DNA of 64,000 bases from Exiguobacterium mexicanum (GTDB lineage Bacteria > Bacillota > Bacilli > Exiguobacteriales > Exiguobacteriaceae): assembly GCF_005960665.1 (NCBI RefSeq), contig NZ_CP040676.1, forward strand, positions 196,501 to 260,500, given 5' to 3'. How positions within the stretch are numbered: position 1 is the stretch's first letter; every line of letters starts with the position of its first letter. Positions 43,015 through 51,747 of this stretch are shown piece by piece. The position numbers and the translations under genes were made by a program. The notes below the pieces were generated by a model. The model had not been told where the DNA came from and did not search any database. It worked only from the letters and a program-made list of their open reading frames with translations.

Positions 43015-44073
43015 ATGGATTTACGGACATCGTATCAACAGACGTCACATCAACTGAGCGGTCACGGGAAACGAACTGTCGGCGTCTTGCAACAGGCGTT
43101 CGCTGAGGTCGACCCGAATCAGGTGAGCGACCACTACGGGACGGGCGAGGTCATCATGCGGTTCGAGCAAAAAATGGCGCAAGAACTGGGTATGGAGGAT
43201 GCGATTTTCTTCCCGAGCGGCACGATGGCACAACAAATCGCCTTACGGATTTGGACGGACGAGACCGGAAATCGAAACGTCGCCTATCATCCGCTCTGTC
43301 ACTTGGAGATTCACGAACAGGACGGGTTGAAGGAGTTGCATCACCTCGAACCGATTTTGCTTGGGGATGACGACCGGTTGATGACGCTCGACGAAGTGAG
43401 GGCGTTACCGGATGTCGCCTGCCTGTTGATTGAGTTGCCGCAACGGGAACTCGGCGGTTACTTACCGTCATTTGCTGAACTTGAGGCGATTAGTCATTTG
43501 TGCCAGGAGCGAGGGATTCGTCTGCATCTAGATGGAGCGCGCCTCCTCGAGACGCTCCCATATTATGAGAAGACAGCGGAGGAAGTATGTGCGTTGTTCG
43601 ATAGCGTCTACGTCTCATTCTATAAAGGCATCGGCGGTATTGCAGGTGCCATCTTAGCAGGACCTAAACCGTTCTGTGACGAGGCGAGAATATGGAAACG
43701 GCGGTACGGCGGTGATTTGATTGGACTGTACCCGTACATCATCCCGGCTGACTATTACTACGAGCTACGGAAAGACCGAATGGGGACGTATGTCGAGCAG
43801 GCGAAGGAACTGGCGCGTCGCTTCAATGCGCTCGACGGAGTGTGGACGACACCGGAAGTCCCGGTGACGAACATGTTCCATCTTCATCTCGAAGGGGACG
43901 ACGAAGCGGTCGCGGCACGGATTCAATCCGTTCAAGAGACGACAGGGGTCGGCGTCACGGGCTATCTCGTACCACATGACGACTATTGTTCGACCGAGAT
44001 CAGTATCGGGGATGCGTATGGAGAGATTGATGAACATCAACTCAATCGATTATTCGAACAATTAGAGCAATGA
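43015..44073 (+). CDS. Threonine aldolase / beta-eliminating lyase family PLP enzyme
   Basis: A 352-residue fold type I PLP enzyme of the low-specificity threonine aldolase type. DHYGTGEVIMRFEQKMAQELG, FFPSGTMAQQIALRIW, LHLDGARLLETLPYY (cofactor Asp) and VSFYKGIGGIAGAIL (probable Schiff-base Lys) are visible. It should split a beta-hydroxy amino acid such as threonine to glycine and an aldehyde; the true substrate is uncertain. ATG after GGAGGGG. Confidence 0.88.
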   Translation: MDLRTSYQQTSHQLSGHGKRTVGVLQQAFAEVDPNQVSDHYGTGEVIMRFEQKMAQELGMEDAIFFPSGTMAQQIALRIWTDETGNRNVAYHPLCHLEIHEQDGLKELHHLEPILLGDDDRLMTLDEVRALPDVACLLIELPQRELGGYLPSFAELEAISHLCQERGIRLHLDGARLLETLPYYEKTAEEVCALFDSVYVSFYKGIGGIAGAILAGPKPFCDEARIWKRRYGGDLIGLYPYIIPADYYYELRKDRMGTYVEQAKELARRFNALDGVWTTPEVPVTNMFHLHLEGDDEAVAARIQSVQETTGVGVTGYLVPHDDYCSTEISIGDAYGEIDEHQLNRLFEQLEQ

Positions 44074-44096
44074 TGAGCTAGAAAGAAGGGATATCG

Positions 44097-44468
44097 GTGA
44101 AACTAGATTTAGAGAAGACGGTCGATTCGCAGTACATCCAGCAACATCTCGCCAATGAGCGGACGTTCCTCGCCTGGATTCGAACGGCCATCACGGTCAT
44201 CGGAATCGGCTTTCTCGTGACGAACTTCCACTACTATCGAAGTGAAAATTTGAGCGGGGCCGAGCACCAATTGATTACGGCGATCGGCATCTTGTCGATC
44301 ATCTTTGGGATCGCGACGATCCTCGTCGGGACCCGGTCGTATTTGGAAAAGGTGCATACGATCAACTCTCAGCAGTTCAAATCGACGAAGATGAGCCTTG
44401 TCGCGCTCGCCATCGGGATGGTGTTCATTTTCACGTTGATTTTGATTGTCAGTTACTTTTTATTTTGA
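44097..44468 (+). CDS. DUF202 membrane protein
   Basis: A 123-residue protein with three hydrophobic helices and the DUF202 signature LANERTFLAWIRTAITVIGIGF. GTG start after GAAGGG. The function of the family (YidH-like) is not established. Confidence 0.85.
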   Translation: MKLDLEKTVDSQYIQQHLANERTFLAWIRTAITVIGIGFLVTNFHYYRSENLSGAEHQLITAIGILSIIFGIATILVGTRSYLEKVHTINSQQFKSTKMSLVALAIGMVFIFTLILIVSYFLF

Positions 44469-44473
44469 CGACA

Positions 44474-44509
44474 AACAAGCACCGTGCCTCGAGAGGGACG
44501 GTGCTTGTT
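44474..44509. terminator. Bidirectional terminator
   Basis: Arms AACAAGCACCGT and ACGGTGCTTGTT between the DUF202 gene and the convergent SRPBCC gene. Confidence 0.8.
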
Positions 44510-44510
44510 G

Positions 44511-45011
44511 CTATCGAGAGATGATGGCGTCGAGCCGTTCGAGTTGCGAAGAGAAGCCTTCGACGGCCCCCATCTCGACGACTTGCTGGAGCGACTCGGC
44601 GTCCGTGAATTCGGAGCGGCTGATGAACAGTGTGCCGTTCGGGATGTCGACAAACTCGTTCGTGATCGTCATGACGGGAAGTTCGGGATTGACGTGTCCG
44701 TCCGCGTCCGAAAATGCGTCCGTATAGACGATTTTTCGGTGCGGATCGATTTCGAGGAACGTCGATTTCCCCCATGACTCCATACCGTAATAGTCACCCT
44801 GCTCCTTGTCGACACACGTCATTTTGTAATGCCATGTGCCACCTGGTTCGAACTCGAACGTACGAACCTCTGTCTTCCATCCGGCCGGTCCCCACCATGC
44901 TTCGAGGTGGGCTGGTGTTGAGAATGCCTCGAACACGAGCGCACGCGGCGCGTTAAAACTGCGTTCGACGACTAATGTTTTACCTTCGATTTGAGATTTC
45001 ACTTTTTCCAT
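44511..45011 (-). CDS. SRPBCC / AHSA1-like domain protein
   Basis: A 166-residue START/Bet v1-like fold protein of the activator-of-Hsp90-ATPase homologue group: VERSFNAPRALVFEAFSTPAHLEAWWGPAGW is the standard start, and the FEFEPGGTWHYKM strand follows. The fold forms a hydrophobic cavity; ligand unknown. ATG after AAAGGGG. Confidence 0.88.
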   Translation of the reverse strand: MEKVKSQIEGKTLVVERSFNAPRALVFEAFSTPAHLEAWWGPAGWKTEVRTFEFEPGGTWHYKMTCVDKEQGDYYGMESWGKSTFLEIDPHRKIVYTDAFSDADGHVNPELPVMTITNEFVDIPNGTLFISRSEFTDAESLQQVVEMGAVEGFSSQLERLDAIISR

Positions 45012-45088
45012 TAGAAAGACCCCTTTCTCGAGAAAGAAGATACATCTGTCTGATCAATGTAGTCTCTATTCCCGATTCATGGACCTCT

Positions 45089-47380
45089 TCAACCTCTTCC
45101 GTCAAATAACAAATCGAGCACGGTCTCGCCGATCGGTCGTTCCTTGCCTTCGTACGGGAAGGCGTGGATATGGATGGCCGGATTGAAGTTCAGCTCGATG
45201 ATGCCGTAGTCACCTTCACGCGCGAGCGACGGAATCATCATGTCGACGCCGCATATCGTCGCGCCAATCGCTCGGGCTGACTCGACCGCGATCCGTTTGT
45301 ATGAATCGGAAATCTGGTCTGTATAGTCGATACTGTCACCGCCCGTGCTGATGTTCGAGTTCTCACGAAGGAAGACGAGTTCGCCATCGGCGAGGACACT
45401 GTCTGGCGTCTTGCCTTGTGGACGCAGGAACGCGACGACGATGTCATCGATGTCAATTTTTTCGAGCGGTGTCTTATAGCCTTTCCCGCGGAGCGGATCC
45501 TCATTCTTTTTGGCGACGAGTTCACGAATCGTCGATACGCCGTCCCCGGTCACGTTCGCCGGGACACGGTGCAAAATGCCCGCGACCTCGTCTCCGATGA
45601 CGAGGAAACGATATTCGTTCCCAGGCAGGAACGTCTCGAGCAGGACGACGTCGTCAAACGCAAGAGCGTGACGAAACGCCTCGAGCGCCTCCTCGAACGT
45701 CGTCCCGTCCTTGAAGATGTGAATGCCGATCCCGAAGTTCGTCGATTTTGGTTTCAAGACGATTGGTTCATTCGCGAACATAGTCCAGGCGTCCTGTAAA
45801 TCGGCTTCACTGCGGAGTTCGATTCCTCCCGGAACACGGATGCCGTGTTCGGCGAGCACGTGTTTTGTCACCGTCTTGTTTTCCATCATGAGGACCGACA
45901 CGTAGTTGTCTTTCGACGTCTTCGTCGCTTGTTTGACGTACTCGGTTTGGTTGCCGTTCCGGATTCGGATGAACTGATCATCCCGGTCAATCACGTCGAC
46001 GGTATAGCCGCGTTTCAGGGCCGCCTTCATCAAAATCTGCGTCGACAGCTCCATATCCGTGTAGCCGTGCATCCGGAACCGATTGGCGTAGGCGTCTTGA
46101 TAGAATAGTTCCGCTTGTCGGAGCGACCACTTTGTATAGCCGTCCGTCATCATGGCGGAGGTGAGGCGTGACGCGTAAGTCGCCTCGACATGGTCGATCC
46201 GATTCCGGACAGAGGCAAAGACGTCGTCGAACCCGAGTGTGTATCGGTCATTGAACGCTTCAATCTCGTCGAGCAAATCACGTGCGTACGTCTGGAGCGG
46301 CACCGCCTCACCATTGCGGTACAACATGAGTGTTGGCGATAGACCTTCTTTCGCGACGCGTTGTTGGTTGTGGAACGCCTCTGCCTGCCAATCCACAAAT
46401 CGTGTCTCGTCTTTCAACGTCAAGTAGAGCAAGAAGACGTGCAGGAACTTCAAGTCGGACAGGGCGATGCCGGTCTTCTCGAACGGGTTGAGGTCGATGT
46501 TACGAATCTCGATGTAATCGATGCCGTTCGTCTCCAGTCGTTCCAAGTCATTGCCGCCTCGTGACGTCTTCAGCCGAATCGGGGAGTAGAGCTCGTTCGG
46601 GTTGGCGATGTCGCCTTGAACGATGAAGCGACGCACGCTCGCGGTGTAGTCTGAGAGTGTTGAATAGTCCGGATAGAGCGGCTCGACATTCGTGTAGCCG
46701 CAGTCACTATTCCGGTACGACAACGCCGTCGTATTCGAATACACGTCCTCGCTGAGCGCCTGCATTTGACTGACGCAACGTTCTTCATAGCTCGTATGGA
46801 CAGCCGGTGTCCCGCCTAACAGATAGACGACAAGCCAACGCGTCCGTAAATAGTTTCGGACGAGTTTTAAATAAAGGTCGTTCTTGAAACGGTCGTATCG
46901 TTCGGGTGATCCTTCATAAAGGGAGGCAATCAACTCGTCTGCGAACGAGAAGTTGAAATGGATGCCCGAGATGAGCTGTTTTTTCGCCCCGTATTTTTGG
47001 AGCAGGTGTTCCCGATAGCGGCCGGCCTCGAGTCCTGAATTGCCGAAATCCGCGAGCGGGATGACCCCGCCGTCCGGAAGCGCGCACGGCATCGATTGCG
47101 GCCAAAGCCGTTCGTCACCGATATTCAGTGCCGTGATGTCGTACAGTGTCTCTAAGAAATTGTGCGCCGCTTCGACGGTCGGAAACGTCGGGGTAATCAG
47201 TTCAATCTGACTTTCCGAGAAGTCGGTCGTAATATACGGGTGCGTCGCCTTGTCACCGAGTGCTGTCGGATGTTTCGTTACGGCGAGCGTCCCTTCAGGT
47301 GTCACGCGGAGCATTTCACGCTCGATGGCGAAACGTCCGTGCAACAATTGTTTGGTTAGTTGATTAAATCGCTTCTGCAA
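45089..47380 (-). CDS. gshF: Bifunctional glutamate-cysteine ligase / glutathione synthetase
   Basis: A 763-residue GshF that makes glutathione in two steps on one chain. Residues 1-450 are the GshA-like ligase (FAIEREMLRVTPEGTLA, SESQIELITP, YIEIRNIDLNPFEKTGI). Residues 480-760 are an ATP-grasp glutathione synthetase domain (FANEPIVLKPKSTNFGIGIHIF, VLLETFLPGNEYRFLVIG, CGVDMMIPS, IELNFNPAIHIH). Start is TTG at 47380 after AAGGAAGTG, and it overlaps the upstream MATE gene by 17 bases, so export and glutathione synthesis seem linked. Confidence 0.95.
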   Translation of the reverse strand: MQKRFNQLTKQLLHGRFAIEREMLRVTPEGTLAVTKHPTALGDKATHPYITTDFSESQIELITPTFPTVEAAHNFLETLYDITALNIGDERLWPQSMPCALPDGGVIPLADFGNSGLEAGRYREHLLQKYGAKKQLISGIHFNFSFADELIASLYEGSPERYDRFKNDLYLKLVRNYLRTRWLVVYLLGGTPAVHTSYEERCVSQMQALSEDVYSNTTALSYRNSDCGYTNVEPLYPDYSTLSDYTASVRRFIVQGDIANPNELYSPIRLKTSRGGNDLERLETNGIDYIEIRNIDLNPFEKTGIALSDLKFLHVFLLYLTLKDETRFVDWQAEAFHNQQRVAKEGLSPTLMLYRNGEAVPLQTYARDLLDEIEAFNDRYTLGFDDVFASVRNRIDHVEATYASRLTSAMMTDGYTKWSLRQAELFYQDAYANRFRMHGYTDMELSTQILMKAALKRGYTVDVIDRDDQFIRIRNGNQTEYVKQATKTSKDNYVSVLMMENKTVTKHVLAEHGIRVPGGIELRSEADLQDAWTMFANEPIVLKPKSTNFGIGIHIFKDGTTFEEALEAFRHALAFDDVVLLETFLPGNEYRFLVIGDEVAGILHRVPANVTGDGVSTIRELVAKKNEDPLRGKGYKTPLEKIDIDDIVVAFLRPQGKTPDSVLADGELVFLRENSNISTGGDSIDYTDQISDSYKRIAVESARAIGATICGVDMMIPSLAREGDYGIIELNFNPAIHIHAFPYEGKERPIGETVLDLLFDGRG

Positions 47381-48692
47381 GGGAAGTCACTTCCTTTTTC
47401 ATTAGTCGGACATAGAGGACAGAGACGAGCCCTTTGACGATGCTTGAGATGGCGATGCTCCACCAAATGGCATCGAGACCGAGATAGGGCTCGAGGGCAA
47501 GCGCGAGCGGGATGCGGGCGACGGTGAAGACGATCGAGATCGTCGCCGGAATTTTCGGTAGCCCGAGTCCGGAGAAGTAGCCGTTCCCAATCATCTCGAA
47601 GGAGGCGAAGATGAGCGAGATTCCGATGATCCGTAAATAGTTCGCACCGATGTCAATCGTTGTCGGGTCATCGACGAACAGCCCGATTAGGACGTCCGGT
47701 ACGAATAAAAACACGAGGGTGATCAACCCGGTATACAAGACACCGAGTCGTGTCGTCACCCGATAGCCCTCATGGACCCGGTCCACTTTGCGGGCGCCGA
47801 GATTTTGTCCCGTGTAACTTGCGATGGCACCGTTCAATCCGCCGATCATCATATAGGCGATCGACTCGACTTGAAGCCCGATGCGCTGGGCCGCGATCGC
47901 TTCGGTCCCGTATGAGCCGATCATGCGGGCGAGGAAAATACTGATGACCGTGAACAAGACGCGCTGGGTCGCCATCGGGAAGCCGAGGCGAAGAATTTCT
48001 CTATAGTCTGTGCGATTCGGTTCAACCGTCTCTTCCCAATCGAACAAGACGCGGGCCCGATGCCAGAAGAAGCCGAACATGACGACGTTCGCGACGAGCG
48101 TCGCGAGACCGGCTCCGACGACGCCGAGTCCGAGCGGATAGATGAAGAGCGGTGACAGGATCATATTGAGGGTGACCCCGGTCGCGTTGATACGCATCGC
48201 CGTCGTCGTATTGCCATAGGCACTGAACAGACGGGCGAACAACAAGTTGAAAAACGAAAAGATGAGCATCGGTGCACTGACGAGCAAATAAATGTACGCC
48301 AACTGCTCGACAGCCGGTGCGTCCATGTTCAAAAAGCCGATAAGCGCCTGGCCGAACGCGGCGAGGACGGTGACGAATAACAGGCCGAGACCAAGGTTCA
48401 TCCGCCTCCCGGCCCGGACGTAGCGCTGAATCAACGCCTGATCCCGCCGTCCGACGGCTTGCGACACTTTGATGCCGGCGCCGACGACGATAAGGGATTG
48501 AATCGCCTGACCGAGCATGATATAAAAGCTGGCCGCGCCGATGCTGGCGACGGCGTCGCTACCGAGCGCACCGACCCAGAACATATCGACGAGACTATAC
48601 GTGAACTGTAAAAGCGAACTGCCGACGAGCGGGAGGGCAAGCGCCACGATGACGCGTTGAACCTGACCGGTCGTCAAATCGATGGTTTTCAC
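47364..48692 (-). CDS. MATE-family efflux transporter
   Basis: A 442-residue multidrug and toxin extrusion transporter with 12 predicted helices; the first helix region ALPLVGSSLLQFTYSLVDMFWVGALG and the internal repeat after residue 220 are typical. It should export cationic compounds using Na+ or H+. The GTG at 48692 lies 9 bases after AAGGGG; a TTG at 48710 overlaps that site. It ends 17 bases inside gshF. Confidence 0.9.
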   Translation of the reverse strand: MKTIDLTTGQVQRVIVALALPLVGSSLLQFTYSLVDMFWVGALGSDAVASIGAASFYIMLGQAIQSLIVVGAGIKVSQAVGRRDQALIQRYVRAGRRMNLGLGLLFVTVLAAFGQALIGFLNMDAPAVEQLAYIYLLVSAPMLIFSFFNLLFARLFSAYGNTTTAMRINATGVTLNMILSPLFIYPLGLGVVGAGLATLVANVVMFGFFWHRARVLFDWEETVEPNRTDYREILRLGFPMATQRVLFTVISIFLARMIGSYGTEAIAAQRIGLQVESIAYMMIGGLNGAIASYTGQNLGARKVDRVHEGYRVTTRLGVLYTGLITLVFLFVPDVLIGLFVDDPTTIDIGANYLRIIGISLIFASFEMIGNGYFSGLGLPKIPATISIVFTVARIPLALALEPYLGLDAIWWSIAISSIVKGLVSVLYVRLMKKEVTSLAEAI

Positions 48693-48799
48693 GATGAAAG
48701 ACCCCTTCAATACATTTAGTATATAACCGTTTAGTTATATATAAGCACGACGTGACCGAATTCGCAATCGTAGGGAACGACTCGACGAAAAATCGACAC

Positions 48800-48827
48800 A
48801 AAAAAAGGAATTCGATGTGAATTCCTT
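48800..48827 (-). terminator. Terminator of the XRE-membrane protein operon
   Basis: Arms AAGGAATTC and GAATTCCTT around ACATC, followed on the minus strand by eight T. The stop codon of the membrane protein touches the stem. Confidence 0.85.
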
Positions 48828-49290
48828 AACGGGTATAGGCGCGGATCCAAGTCGTCATATAGACGAGTGTCGAGATGATCAGTGTCGAGGCGAGCGCGTA
48901 AATCGGATAGGCTGGGAGCGCGTTCTCGAACAGCGGATAAAACATGAATGACGCCATGAGGAGCGGCACAGTAATCCCGAACGAGACGTAGGCGGCTTTC
49001 GTCGCTTTCGCCGTGATAATCTGTTCCCGCTCGTCGACTTCGCTAAATTCTGTCATCCGGACCGACCATTGGCCAAAGCTTAAGTTTTGGTTCGGGCGTG
49101 TCTTGAACGAATAGATTGTCCAAATGATAAAGAAGCCGACTAACAGCAAGAGCGGCAATAAGTTAAACTCAATTTCGAATCGGTCGGTCTCGATGACGGT
49201 CGACACGTCAGACAAGAACGAACTGAACAGAAATGCCATCAGGACGTACAAGATGATGCTGGAGATGGATTGGATGACGACGTGTTTCAA
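48826..49290 (-). CDS. Four-helix membrane protein paired with an XRE regulator
   Basis: A 154-residue membrane protein with four helices (about 5-30, 40-62, 95-118, 125-148) and a charged cytosolic loop between the second and third. The TTG at 49290 follows GAGGAGGAAACAAA and overlaps the regulator stop by 4 bases (TTGA); a longer frame reaching 49509 is only antisense-like extension through the regulator gene. Small membrane proteins behind YozG-like XRE regulators are common in bacilli, with unknown function. Confidence 0.75.
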   Translation of the reverse strand: MKHVVIQSISSIILYVLMAFLFSSFLSDVSTVIETDRFEIEFNLLPLLLLVGFFIIWTIYSFKTRPNQNLSFGQWSVRMTEFSEVDEREQIITAKATKAAYVSFGITVPLLMASFMFYPLFENALPAYPIYALASTLIISTLVYMTTWIRAYTR

Positions 49291-49496
49291 TTTGTTTCCT
49301 CCTCGATTGTGAAAATAGATTCGACCGGTTCCTCGAACACGCGGGCGATTTGCATCGCCAGCAGAAGCGACGGCGTGTAGCTCCCTTTTTCGAGCGAGAT
49401 GATCGTCTGTCTCGTCACACCGACTTTGGCTGCCAAGTCGCCTTGGGTCAATTGATGCCGGGCCCGCAACTCTTTGACGCGATTGATTAATGGCAT
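49287..49496 (-). CDS. YozG-like XRE-family repressor
   Basis: A 69-residue Cro/CI-type helix-turn-helix protein: RVKELRARHQLTQGDLAAKVGVTRQTIISLEKG, then a short C-terminal dimer segment (FEEPVESIFTIEEE). ATG after GAGGTGG. Two identical-arm palindromes lie just upstream and are its probable operators, so it should repress its own operon. Confidence 0.9.
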   Translation of the reverse strand: MPLINRVKELRARHQLTQGDLAAKVGVTRQTIISLEKGSYTPSLLLAMQIARVFEEPVESIFTIEEETN

Positions 49497-49529
49497 GCCG
49501 CCACCTCATTTCTTGTTTCTATCTTCAGT

Positions 49530-49566
49530 GTAAAGTAAACTTTACTTAATGTAAAGCTAACTTTAC
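49530..49566. promoter_or_regulatory. Two tandem palindromes, probable XRE operators
   Basis: GTAAAG-TAAA-CTTTAC (49530-49545) and GTAAAG-CTAA-CTTTAC (49551-49566). Both are perfect six-base-arm palindromes with four-base spacers, and their centres are 21 bases apart, two helical turns, as for a pair of repressor dimers on one face of DNA. They lie between the repressor gene and the divergent dioxygenase gene. Confidence 0.8.
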
Positions 49567-49615
49567 TTATTTGTGGATGGTACAATATAATCAAAGTTGA
49601 AAGGGGAGAAGTCGG

Positions 49616-50548
49616 ATGAAGGCGATTTTAGGACAACATCACGTATCAGTGATGACAGGGGACGCGTTGAAGAACTTGCGATTCTATACGGAGGTACTCG
49701 GGATGCGACTTGTCAAAAAGACGGTCAACCAAGACGATCCATCGATGTATCACTTGTTTTACGCAGATGAATCGGGGACACCGGGGACGGATTTGACGTT
49801 CTTCGAGCTGCCTTTTCTCGGGCAAACGTATAAAGGGTCGAGCAGCATCTCGCGGACAGCGCTTCGGGTGCCGGACGGGGCATTGTCGTACTGGCTTGAG
49901 CGATTTTTCGAATTCGATGTACTCCATGATCCGGTCGAGGAAGTGCTCGGTCGTCCGACGCTTTACTTCGAGGACGAGGAGGGGCAACGGCTCTGTCTCG
50001 TCGAGGGCGGATCAGGGACGCCGCGGAAAAACGGACCGGTGCCGGCAGACGTCGCCGTCTTCGGCCTCGGATTTAGCGAGTGGACGGTGCGGCGAATTGA
50101 GAAGACGGAGCGGGTACTGACGGACGTGCTTGGTTATCGGTTCACGTCCGAGTTCGAACGGAACGGCCAATCGGTTCGTGTGTTCGAGACGGGGGACGGG
50201 GGTGTGGCGACCGAGATTCATCTCGTCGACCGTCCAGATTTACCGTCGGAGCGTCCAGGACGAGGCAGTGTCCACCACATCGCGATCCGCGTCGAGGATG
50301 ATTTGGAGATGGCGCGTTGGGTCGAGCGGCTCGATTCATTCGGCATCAGTCATTCGGGCCTGATCGACCGTTATTATTTCAAATCGATTTATTTCCGTGA
50401 GCCGAGCGGGATTTTAGTGGAACTCGCGACGGACGGGCCGGGCTTTGCGACCGATGAGCCGGTCGAGTCACTCGGGGAACGCTTGGCGCTGCCGCCGTTT
50501 CTCGAGCCGCGACGAGCGGAAATCGAGGCGAAGTTGAAACCGCTATAA
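49616..50548 (+). CDS. Ring-cleaving dioxygenase, MhqO/MhqE-like VOC protein
   Basis: A 310-residue protein with two glyoxalase/extradiol dioxygenase (VOC) halves: LGQHHVSVMTGDALKNLRFYTEVLGMRLVKKTVNQDDPSMYHLFYAD in the first and SVHHIAIRVEDDLEMARW.. YFREPSGILVELATDGPGF in the second, giving His, His, Glu metal ligands. Relatives in Bacillus (MhqO, MhqE, YkcA) act on hydroquinone-type compounds. ATG after AAAGGGGAG. Possibly under the XRE repressor, whose operators lie 50 bases upstream. Confidence 0.88.
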   Translation: MKAILGQHHVSVMTGDALKNLRFYTEVLGMRLVKKTVNQDDPSMYHLFYADESGTPGTDLTFFELPFLGQTYKGSSSISRTALRVPDGALSYWLERFFEFDVLHDPVEEVLGRPTLYFEDEEGQRLCLVEGGSGTPRKNGPVPADVAVFGLGFSEWTVRRIEKTERVLTDVLGYRFTSEFERNGQSVRVFETGDGGVATEIHLVDRPDLPSERPGRGSVHHIAIRVEDDLEMARWVERLDSFGISHSGLIDRYYFKSIYFREPSGILVELATDGPGFATDEPVESLGERLALPPFLEPRRAEIEAKLKPL

Positions 50549-50577
50549 TTGGTTACACGGCTAACATAAGTGAGAGG

Positions 50578-51075
50578 ATGAAACGATTGGACGAGCAGGA
50601 GATTAGTCTTGTCATTTCCAAACTGTTAGGGGACATCATCGAGAAATACCCTCCGTATCAATGGGTCAAAACAGTAGAGTCGTTTCCACATCCCTACCAA
50701 TTCAATAAAGTCAGCTATGACTACTCTGGGGACGTTGAGCCGATGACGATGGAAGTGTTTCAAACCATCGTAAAAAGTCTTGGAGCAAAAGAATGGTATT
50801 CGTCTCCATTTGAGGAGTTGTTGCACGACATCCATATTAATCAATGGAAACCGACTTTCATCTCAAATTTCGGAAAGGATTGGATATCCTATCACGATTT
50901 GCTTCAAGACGCATATGATGATTGGAAATATGAACACTTCGAATTGTATGACGAGGACGGGAATGAGCTTGATGAAAACCTCGAGATTGATTTGAACAAT
51001 TGTTTATATCATTTCCTGGAACATACATCTCCTGAGTTATACGTGAAGAAAATCATGAAACGTTGGTGGGGATGA
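50578..51075 (+). CDS. Unknown acidic soluble protein
   Basis: A 165-residue acidic protein, AT-richer than its neighbours. Start ATG at 50578 with GAGAGG in front. It has many aromatic and acidic residues (DDWKYEHFELYDEDGNELDENLEIDLNN) and ends KKIMKRWWG. No family recognised; size and composition resemble immunity-type or SUKH-like proteins, but that is only an impression. Confidence 0.65.
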   Translation: MKRLDEQEISLVISKLLGDIIEKYPPYQWVKTVESFPHPYQFNKVSYDYSGDVEPMTMEVFQTIVKSLGAKEWYSSPFEELLHDIHINQWKPTFISNFGKDWISYHDLLQDAYDDWKYEHFELYDEDGNELDENLEIDLNNCLYHFLEHTSPELYVKKIMKRWWG

Positions 51076-51097
51076 CATGCAAACATCATACCGACAT

Positions 51098-51137
51098 ACA
51101 AAACCCGACGGACTATTCAGTCTGTCGGGTTTTGTAT
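51098..51137. terminator. Bidirectional terminator
   Basis: Arms AAAACCCGACGGACT and AGTCTGTCGGGTTTT; separates the unknown gene from nsrR. Confidence 0.85.
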
Positions 51138-51557
51138 GCCTAGCAACATGGCGAGTTCGTTCGTCCGGTTGGCGACGAGGTCGGCGATTGTGTAGCGGTC
51201 GAGCACGTGCAGGAAGGCGAGCATCGCCTCGTTCAAGACGCTCCGCAAATCGCATGCGGGCGCGATGACACATCGTCCTTCGCCGAAACATTCGACGAGC
51301 TCGAACGGTTCCATCGTCCGGACGACGTCGCCGACGTTGATGTCCTCCATCGGTCGGGCGAGCCGGAAGCCGCCACCACGGCCACGCACCGATTCGAGAT
51401 AACCGTGCTTGCCGAGCTCATAGACGACTTTCATGACGTGATTCTTTGAAATCTGATATTGGTCCGCCACTTCTTGAATCGTTACGAGACGATGGGAGAA
51501 CGTGGCGCTATACATGAGTGTTCGGAGTGCGTAATCGCACGTTTGCGTGAGCCGCAT
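51117..51557 (-). CDS. nsrR: NsrR, Rrf2-family nitric-oxide-sensing repressor
   Basis: A 146-residue Rrf2-family winged-helix protein. Three cysteines in CFGEGRCVIAPAC (about residues 90-102) should hold an iron-sulfur cluster that reacts with NO, as in NsrR; MRLTQTCDYALRTLMYSA is the typical start, and the recognition region is ISKNHVMKVVYELGKHGYL. It is divergent from hmp, the classic NsrR target. ATG after GAGGTGA. Confidence 0.93.
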   Translation of the reverse strand: MRLTQTCDYALRTLMYSATFSHRLVTIQEVADQYQISKNHVMKVVYELGKHGYLESVRGRGGGFRLARPMEDINVGDVVRTMEPFELVECFGEGRCVIAPACDLRSVLNEAMLAFLHVLDRYTIADLVANRTNELAMLLGIQNPTD

Positions 51558-51654
51558 GATGTTTCACCTCTTCATCCGTTCATTGTACAAGACATCTGAC
51601 GAAAGCGCGACGATGGAAGATGTGAAAAAAGCGTGGCGGATTCAAGGCGGAAAT

Positions 51655-51692
51655 TTGAACTTGTGTCTAAACAAGTATTTTATATATTGCTT
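51655..51692 (+). promoter_or_regulatory. hmp promoter with NsrR-like dyad
   Basis: TTGAAC (51655-51660) with a T/A-rich -10 about 17-19 bases later. The imperfect palindrome AAGTATTTTATATATTGCTT (51673-51692) covers the -10 and resembles NsrR sites of bacilli. Confidence 0.5.
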
Positions 51693-51747
51693 TTGAAGTG
51701 ACTTACCTCACATAATGGACGTGTACTTTCAAAAAGGGGGAAACAAT

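Noticed and set aside
49291-49509. N-terminal extension of the 48826-49290 membrane protein
   Set aside because: It reads the XRE repressor gene in another frame. The TTG at 49290 has a strong ribosome site and overlaps the repressor stop.
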